From Owenia fusiformis (taxonomy: Eukaryota; Annelida; Polychaeta; Sabellida; Oweniidae), in contig CAIIXF020000004.1 in the NCBI GenBank assembly GCA_903813345.2, forward strand, positions 6,403,525-6,467,524: 64,000 bases of DNA. The letters are read 5' to 3'. A model generated the notes under the pieces. It was not told where the DNA came from and ran no database searches. It was given only the letters and a program-made list of their open reading frames with translations. Both the position numbers and the translations under genes were made by a program. This document shows, one piece after another, positions 56,647 to 64,000 of this stretch; the first letter of the stretch is position 1; every line of letters begins with the position of its first letter.

Positions 56647-59019
56647 TGCTTAGTATTGCCTTGTGTTGCATTGCATTATTTGTATTTCATCATTTTTACG
56701 CAAATACTCTTCAGTGTCTACAATTTACAATTTTAAAATAGAACTCTGTAAGATGAAAGGCAAGATGTGAGAGCATAGACAGGCATCGGTAAAGCATTAC
56801 GTGTATTGAATTGCCAATAAATTAAAACAGTACCAAATAGACAATTATCTTCCTAAACTTAATAATGCGAAAGGTGAAATGTGATTCCAAATACGATTTC
56901 GGTTTCGGCTGGCTGACCTCAAAGTAACCCTGAAAAGGTCTAAAAGGTAAAATCAATTTAGGTCAAACTTTATACCTTGACGTTTGACCTTCATGACGCA
57001 AACGAGCTTTACATTCAAGGAATTATTAAATGGTTTACATAAAATCTGCATATACGATCCCTTACATCACCCGCTGAACATCTATTCCGATTTTTTCTGC
57101 CTTGAGTGGACCAGATGTGTGTTATTTTCCTAACTTTGTAAACACGGACGCGTTTTGAAATGCTATCAAATTCAAACGTCTTGTTGCCAAACTTATGATG
57201 GGGAGTGTAACTAGATGCAAACATACAATGTCGTGATGATGTTTTAACTCAAGTAGTTAAATAAAGGGAGGTATATTTAGCCTTACATGAAATATTTAGT
57301 AGAAGTAGCCACTTACATTATCTTTGAGATTACATTACATATTATGAATAACATGATTCCACAGTGTCATTATCTTTACTATTAGGTCAATCAAATCATG
57401 TCCTTAAATATTGAATAGTCCGTTGAAACACCAAACATTTTCCACTTTTTAATTTCATGATTGTGACTAGTGTGTAACATTGATATATTAAAGGGGCAAC
57501 AGGGCCTGTAGAAAGAAAATTCTATTGCAGATTATCGACACAGATACTGACGGATATACAGTCAATGTGTTTCTAAAGAATACTATACAAATTTTAAACT
57601 CTGTGCGTGGAGTTGAATATCTCTTTAATTTTCTGAGGGTACACTCCCCGCAGCCGGTTTGCCCTTTTAATCTGCATCACGCATTAAATTCAAAAGCAAA
57701 AGAGATAACTGAATATTTCATCTCGTTTTGTTGATGATACAACAAAACCAAAACTTCATTCTGATATTTTGAATTGCCCATTGAAGCCCATTACTATCAA
57801 GTCAACGCATGCGACCAACGTATGGATTATTACTTATTAATTTGTCAGTTTAAATTGTTGAATGGTTGCTCTGTTAAAGACCCACTACGTATTAATCTAT
57901 TAGTCAAAGATATATAGGCCTGGTCATAGGAGAACCGGTCTTATCACAAAAATTAGAATTGTGCTACAGAGCTAAAAATGTGCCCAAGATTTAGAGAAAA
58001 ATCTGCTAAATTCAAATCCAACTTTTTGGTCTATATATGCAAGGAAAAATTGTTAAGACATAAGCCCTGGCTCATTTGAAAGTTCTCTCTGTGCTTTCTC
58101 AGATAAACAAAAAGTCAAAATATTGAAAAGATCTGTGATAAGACCCCTTTTCCCGTGGCCTGGCTCATATATCATTAACCAGATAAATTGAGTGCGGGCA
58201 ATCTGAGCGAGGTTCGTTTTTTCTTGTTCAGTTTTTCGCTCATTTTCTATTATAAAAATACTTCGAATCAAGCTTGAAACTTTCCTGTAGTCTAGTGTTG
58301 CTTGTATTAAAACATTCGAAAAAATAACACAAAGTCAAAACCTGGGCTAACTCAATGTGTAATTCTTTTTTCATAAACATATTAGAGAAGAAATCAAATT
58401 GTTGGTAAGATAAATCTAAAGATTAATGAGCCGAAAGCTTTATAAAAATGGATGAAATAAGCACATTGTTTGTGGATGGCGTACGACATGGGGTATCCTT
58501 TTGACACACACATGTGTCAGTATGATATCATAATATGTTTTAGAAAATCTAAGATTTTGCTTTCATTAACAAATGATGCCGATTCAAGTTTGTGTCAAAA
58601 AGTCGTTAATATTCTTCCTACATTTCGTCAATCCGTGGAAAAGAAAAATCATACATCCAAGGCCATTCCATTTTCTTTACGAATCGAATCCGTTTTCTTT
58701 GACGAGTTTAAATACTGGGCATAGAGATCGCGTGTGGCTAGTAATTACTACATTGAAGAAAACCTAAATACACTGTAAAACCTTTTCAATTGGACATAGT
58801 ATACCGATAAAGGTTTTTCGATTGATCGATTGTTCGATTTATGCTTCTGAAATTAAATAAATACTTTCTTGTAAGTTATGTGACCTCATGCACTGAATAG
58901 ATGCTCTGAATATATAGTGAACTATTCTAACATATGAGAAGTATATGGAGGTTTTCGTTTAAACGCAGCATACAGATCGGACTACATGAGCTATGATGAA
59001 TGATGAATTCTAAATAAAG

Positions 59020-59435
59020 TATATTTATTTATTTATTTCGACTTACACTTTTAAAACAGTGTCTCGCATTCATATATAGTATGAAAGGAGCGTCGACATT
59101 CATTAAAAGATTATGCACATATAAAAACCTATAATTTACTAAAATAATGCTAATCATGGTTTTCCAGAATATGGTATGTACACCTCTGTTAAAAACGTTT
59201 TAAAACAATTGTCAAATTGTTTTCCTATTTCATTCCCCCACATTATAAAAACATCATCCCCGAGCATATATTGTATTTTGAGGTCAGGGGGTAATTGTAG
59301 GAACTCAGACACTAAAAGAGCATCACATGTTTTTGAAAGTTGTTTAATAAAAGAATTTCTTTCATTAGTAAAGTATGGGCAAAAGAGAAAGCGATGTGTA
59401 CTTGTATCTGGGACCTTTTGAGCAAAGGCCATCAC
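59020..59435 (-). pseudogene. 3' end of a non-LTR retrotransposon (relic)
   Basis: The minus-strand frame 59154-59435 (93 codons) contains THRFLFCPYFTNERNSFIKQ and LPPDLKIQYMLGDD. This fits the short C-terminal segment after the reverse transcriptase in many animal non-LTR elements, where a His/Cys cluster (HxxxxC) precedes a Y-x-x-x-R-N motif. About 120 bases further downstream on the same strand is an (AAAT)n tract (59020-59040), as expected for a 3' tail. The reverse transcriptase itself is missing (5' truncation). Confidence 0.5.
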
Positions 59436-59591
59436 TTATTTTCCTGCGCTTCCTATCGGCTCCTAAGTTAAAACATCCAGCTCTTGCCATATATTTCAGT
59501 CGAGAATAGGGGTACAACCGGTTCTTTTATCGATTTGACCACTAAGAAAACCCTTGTGTCGATTAATTTTACTTTTTCGCAGGGTAACAGG

Positions 59592-62500
59592 ATGCTTAAA
59601 TACGCAGTGCTGTGTATATTGGTGGCAGTGGTGTGCGGATCTCTCATTAGTGATGATGCAACAGGTAGGTTTAATGTTGTCATAGTGATCTAATTAATCT
59701 AGACAAATAAACGCAGTTATAAGGATATCATTAAAAAGTATAAAAACATAGAGATGAAGAAATGTATTTTAGGGATATAATAGGAAACCTCTCTCATATA
59801 TTGCACTTGGGTTCTGCATGCAAAATTCTCCAATAAATATCAAACAATCACAAGAATACTATATGAGCGGTTGTAGAATAATCAATTGTTTGCACTTGAA
59901 TTGATGTTCTTGAGTTGATATACCGGTTTTAGCAAAAATGGTAAAAAGTATATATCGATTTACAGTATGTCCACAATTGTGGCGTTCAACTGTGACGTTT
60001 CTTAATTCAACTGTTTTAACTCATGATTTGAAAATTTAAAGTTAAACGAGTGACAATCATAAACGAGTGATTTGATTGGCTCGGGATAATTTATTTCTGT
60101 TTTGAATCATTTGTATTTATATTCCAATCCATTCTCTCGAGTCGAAAAAATGGAAATGCATTTATTGCGTTCATAATTGCACGACATCTTCTTTAATCTT
60201 ATTAACATATATTTCTCATTTAATATTATATTTAGATAAAAATAAACTTGATAAAGTTATGGATGATTTTTACAAATGGAAATTGAAGACCTACCCGACG
60301 TTTGCAACAGGACAAGGCGTTCATGATTATGACGACAAACTCACATCGTACAACTATACAGTGTTTGATGGGCGTAGGGTGAGTAACTTTTAAATAATCA
60401 TCGACAAAAAAAGCTGTGGCTTTTGTCTTTGTTCACTCTCCAATGCGTGGTATATGGCTGCATGTATATGACTCTTGCCAAGCTATTCTGACAACCCGAG
60501 TATTCCGAGTTCAATTATTTCATAAGATCTTAAAATTCAAAACTTTTTGCTGGGAAATAAATATTTGACCTAAAATGTTGGCGCCTTTTCAACACTAAAG
60601 TTTAAATAATACAAGGGAGGGAAAGAGGAAGAAATCTTATATAAGAACACTCATTTCTAGTCAATTTATAAGGCACTATTTCAATGAGAATTTTTTTTTA
60701 CTTTTAAGGAAGCGTGTATGGGATTTCTACAGCGGGCGAAAGCGATAAACAGAACAAGGAGTGATCTAAACCCACAAGACTTAGTTAATCTTCACGTTCT
60801 CATTCAAGATCTAACATCATATACTGAAGGAATCAGATGGAAAAAGTAAGTGACGTCATGGCTCGCGTGATCCTTTCAGAATCAACTAGTCCATTATCTG
60901 TTGGAATACACTCAATCTAACTGAATCTAACTGAATCGATATAAGAACAAAAATCATCTCCTTCAGTTGTGTATTTTCACCACCCGTACAGGTACACATT
61001 TATGGCGCATGCGCATTAGGTGGAATTGAAATGAAGCGCATATCAAACCACGTTCGCCAAATTCGCATACATGCGTGAAGCATTACATGAGGTGCTTAAA
61101 GAGAGAATCAGATATAGCGAGCAAACTAAAGAAAAAATTGTTTCAATTTCAGAATATTTTTGCTTGTGTCATTCCTTGTCATGTCTATTTTCTAAAAATC
61201 ACAAAAGTGCATACTTTATTCCAGGAAAACTAACGATTTTTACAATAATTTAACATTTTTCTATAAGAATGGTTACCATTCTTAATTATTTGGGAGAATT
61301 TGAACATTTTTCACTCAGTTTTTGCACTTTGAATCATTAATAACTTCACCAATTTATCACATATTGTGAATTTTTGGGAGATATTGTTTTCGATATTGTA
61401 ACAAATAAATTGGTAGGTCAATTATACATGTTGCTTGTAAAGTCATCCCCTATATATCAGATTCTGCCTTTAATAGTAGAACTTACCATTTTTAGAGTGA
61501 CACTTTATTTCCAGTTATGGTAACCTGAATCCCATAACCTTTCTTGAAGGGATCCATAGAAGTCCAGGGGGTTGGGTAAATGCGATGTTCAGAAACACAA
61601 CTAATTTGAAATTAACATTTGACAACTATTTCAAGAGACTTCAAGCTGTTCCGGTCATGGTGAGTTGATGTTAGATCGAAAATTCAACATTTCATTTTGA
61701 CCAAATTCTTATATAAAATATCTTGTATAATATGTTCGAAGTGTAAACTGTATCTCATTACATGTTAATAAAAAATATATAAATGAGGTACAGTATGTCA
61801 CAAAGAATGGGTATCGACGTGGCGAACTGTATCGAGCACACATTTCCCCTAAACAAGTCATCAAACAATTCTGAAAATTGTACACATCGTCAATTTAATG
61901 ATCATCTTTTGAATGGTAAGAATTAAATTCAAAAAATATATGTAGTACTATACTTTCCTCTATATCGTTTTAGAAAATACATCAGACCATTCTTTTGTTT
62001 TCGGTATCATGTTCGGAATGAAATGGAACATATATCCGAAAGTCATTGGAACAAAATGACATAAACACAATGTGTTTAGGTCTCTCATTGTTGTAATTTT
62101 ACAAATGAAAGGTTGGTTCGTTTAAACAAGTATCTTGTTAATGAAATAAAAGGTTTACTTTAATTTTTATCTATTTATTTGTTTTAATTTTTTAAATACT
62201 TTTTGTTAAATGAACCAAACTTTCCTTGTTGTCAGTCAGTTTACATTATATAAAGGACAGTGTTTTTACAGAACGTTTTCAATAATTGGCTTGAGAGAAG
62301 AACAATGTTGAATTCAGTTCGGCATATCGATGCCAACCGTTTGCCCCCAAGACTAACAAACGTAATTAATTTATTTAGAGTCGATCGCAAGTCGTAATTG
62401 TGATACATCCATGACTGTATAGTCTTGCTATGTTATGTACAATGGTCTGAGCAGTATATGATAGCAAATAATAAATGGCATATTTGGGACAGGGATGACA

Positions 62501-64000
62501 TCAGGATTAAAGGGATGATATCATGCATGGATGATATTGATATAATCCCGGGTTGCTTAAAAATTGTCATTTGTTCAAATAAATCATATTTTCAAAAGAT
62601 TTAAATTTGAAAAATAATTTTAATGTTTCAAATCTTTTAAGTATTATATTTTCTTTTTCCTCAAATTCTCAATTTACGTTAGGGCGGGATAATATGTAAC
62701 TTTAATATTCCAATGAGTCGAATATATCTTTCTCTCATTCGACAGATGACTTTAGGTCAATAGGGACTTTAAGTAATATCCCTAGGATGATATCAATATT
62801 TCCCTGTTCCCTCGGGAAATATTTGTATCATCCATGCGCTATTCCCCATATCCAATCCCTCCTGGTGAATATTTTCTTTATGTATTTATTGTAGATAGAT
62901 GAGCACATCGAATGTATGCGCCTATCCATAAAACTAAATACAACTAATAGTTTCTACTCCATGGTAAGTTTGTTTTCTGTTGCCGTACAAGTCCAAACTA
63001 ACACTCCCTAGCGTAAGTTTGGCAACCTGAAGTATTTTGTATAAAGGTCTGTCAATGTTTAAATCTTAGTTCTGTCAGAAATGTATGACACAAATGTATG
63101 ACACATCTGATGATTTCTTTAATTAAAATTGCCAAGATATACAATGTCTAAGAAGGTTTGATTAGTGATTCGAAAAGATTTCATGTTGCCAGGCGTATGG
63201 GGGGAGTGTGGTGTTGAGGGAATGTGACTGATTACGTACAATATATGTTTAATATATAATTGCTAATGCTGAATAATATAATGTGAATGGATATAATAAC
63301 GGGACACCACGATACGATCAATTTGTTTTTTGATTTCATAAAAATAATCCAACGATATATAAAAGGCTAGATTTTGCCGGTTTCTTGATAAACATTCGAA
63401 TTAACCAGTCACTACATTAAATATTTTTGTCATATTAATGTATGTACTTTAGGCCGCTGTTCCGGAGCAGATGGAGGGAATATTTGTGAATGTGACCCAA
63501 ACGAGATATTGGTGGCCGATGAATGACACCCTGGACAACACAACTGTCTTCAATGTAACAGAGAAGTATGTTGAATATGATCATTCTCTCCCCAGTTTTG
63601 TTTATCAATGTAATTACATGGGGTTTTATATGTACTTTACTGTATATACAACAAAGTACATTGAAAGTCACCCTCATTCTAGTTTGACCCGTTTTCTCAG
63701 TTTTTTATCCATTTTTTCCAAAAAATATTCTGTTCGATTATACTAAATGCAGTAAATTATTGTATTCCGTGAGTTTATTTTTTCCAGAGAGCAATTAAGA
63801 TCACGAGCTACAGAGCAGATTCAGGAAATATTGTCAAAATGGAAAGATCTGAAAACATTCATCGAGGGGGTAAGTGATTTATATTATGAGGAAATACATG
63901 TAACCAATGAAGAGCCAAACTTTGAACTGGATTCAATATTCTGATAACTTTTCAATCTGCTGAATACTAGTAACCATGTTATTTTAAAATTGTTTGTTTT
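59592..64000 (+). CDS. Secreted DUF885-family protein (5' seven exons, continues past window)
   Basis: Exons 59592-59664, 60236-60378, 60709-60845, 61515-61659, 62895-62963, 63453-63565 and 63788-63869 join in frame to 254 codons and end on a good donor, so the gene runs off the window. The first exon encodes a signal peptide (MLKYAVLCILVAVVCGSLIS). The mature part looks like the helical DUF885 fold (start MDDFYKWKLKTYPTFAT, then LTSYNYTVFDGRR, GNLNPITFLEGI, KWKDLKTFIEG), with many N-glycosylation sites. DUF885 proteins resemble metallopeptidases carrying a later HExxH-type motif; that part would lie beyond 64000, so activity cannot be judged. A splice acceptor (TTTTTCGCAG) ten bases before the ATG suggests a 5' UTR intron. 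Confidence 0.75.
61160..61330. repeat. Dispersed repeat pair, member 2
   Basis: Partner of 55090-55260 (shared TCTATTTTCTAAAA, AAGTGCATACTTTATT, CAGGAAAACTAA). It lies in intron 3 of the DUF885 gene. Confidence 0.5.
62478..62860. repeat. Imperfect foldback in DUF885 intron 4
   Basis: CATGGATGATATTGATAT (about 62527) pairs imperfectly with ATATTTGTATCATCCATG (about 62818). The right half contains CCCTCGGGAAATATT, as in the hairpin at 51957-52045. Boundaries are approximate. Confidence 0.4.

Larger units (their letters stand above)
53255..59591. other. Intergenic region between GGT-like and DUF885 genes
   Basis: No intact host gene was recognised. Contents: a 148-bp foldback (53969-54116), a CCCGTAGCCAG-family element (54918-55045), one member of a ~170-bp repeat pair (55090-55260, partner 61160-61330), a DUF3504 relic (56213-56480), a palindrome (56501-56646) and a retrotransposon relic (59020-59435). 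The two flanking genes are divergent, so both promoters should lie here. Confidence 0.4.

Noticed and set aside
57525-57734. Possible exon (69 codons)
   Set aside because: No recognised family and no clear flanking exons in phase; left unannotated.

Overview
This is a 64 kb window of an AT-rich animal nuclear genome with intron-rich genes: GT-AG introns, lengths from about 0.2 to 5 kb, and many short repeats. The species cannot be named from sequence alone. An Amt-type ammonium transporter (a family missing from vertebrates), a lectin-like receptor, a DUF885 protein, a DUF3504/Crypton-like fragment and very many foldback elements point to a marine invertebrate. I assembled six protein-coding loci by joining exons whose splice phases agree.

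Layout: 1-3280 has no recognised gene. 3281-24478 (+) is a 12-exon ammonium transporter (577 aa). Intron 5 of this gene holds an antisense two-exon SLC22-like transporter (11575-13798, -) that has one premature stop. Intron 9 holds a ~2.8 kb minisatellite of about 30 copies of a 93-bp unit; each unit is a copy of the transporter's own next splice acceptor plus the first part of exon 10. 27687-32965 (+) is a 7-exon, 826-aa single-pass receptor: signal peptide, SUEL-lectin-like domain, CUB-like region, Thr-rich stalk, membrane helix, and a long tail with five evenly spaced copies of a tyrosine motif. 36033-37775 (-) is an intact acyl-CoA synthetase (580 aa, coding sequence in one exon). 38.4-46.5 kb is a transposon-rich intergenic block. 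46582-53254 (-) is a 12-exon gamma-glutamyltransferase-family ectoenzyme (642 aa) that keeps the catalytic Thr but has lost several substrate-binding residues. 53255-59591 is intergenic, with a DUF3504 relic and a non-LTR retrotransposon relic. 59592 to the window end (+) is the 5' part of a secreted DUF885-family protein.

The genes do not form an evident pathway; each looks independently transcribed. The most notable items are the splice-acceptor/exon minisatellite inside the ammonium transporter, the tyrosine-repeat lectin-like receptor, the lone premature stop in the SLC22 copy, the altered substrate pocket of the GGT-like enzyme, and a group of inverted-repeat elements built from short degenerate motifs whose ends share a TCACA core.

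Gene models are manual splices and were not checked against transcripts. Family assignments rest on recognising motifs, not on database searches. Coordinates were read by eye; exon phases are mutually consistent, but boundaries should be treated as accurate to within a few bases.
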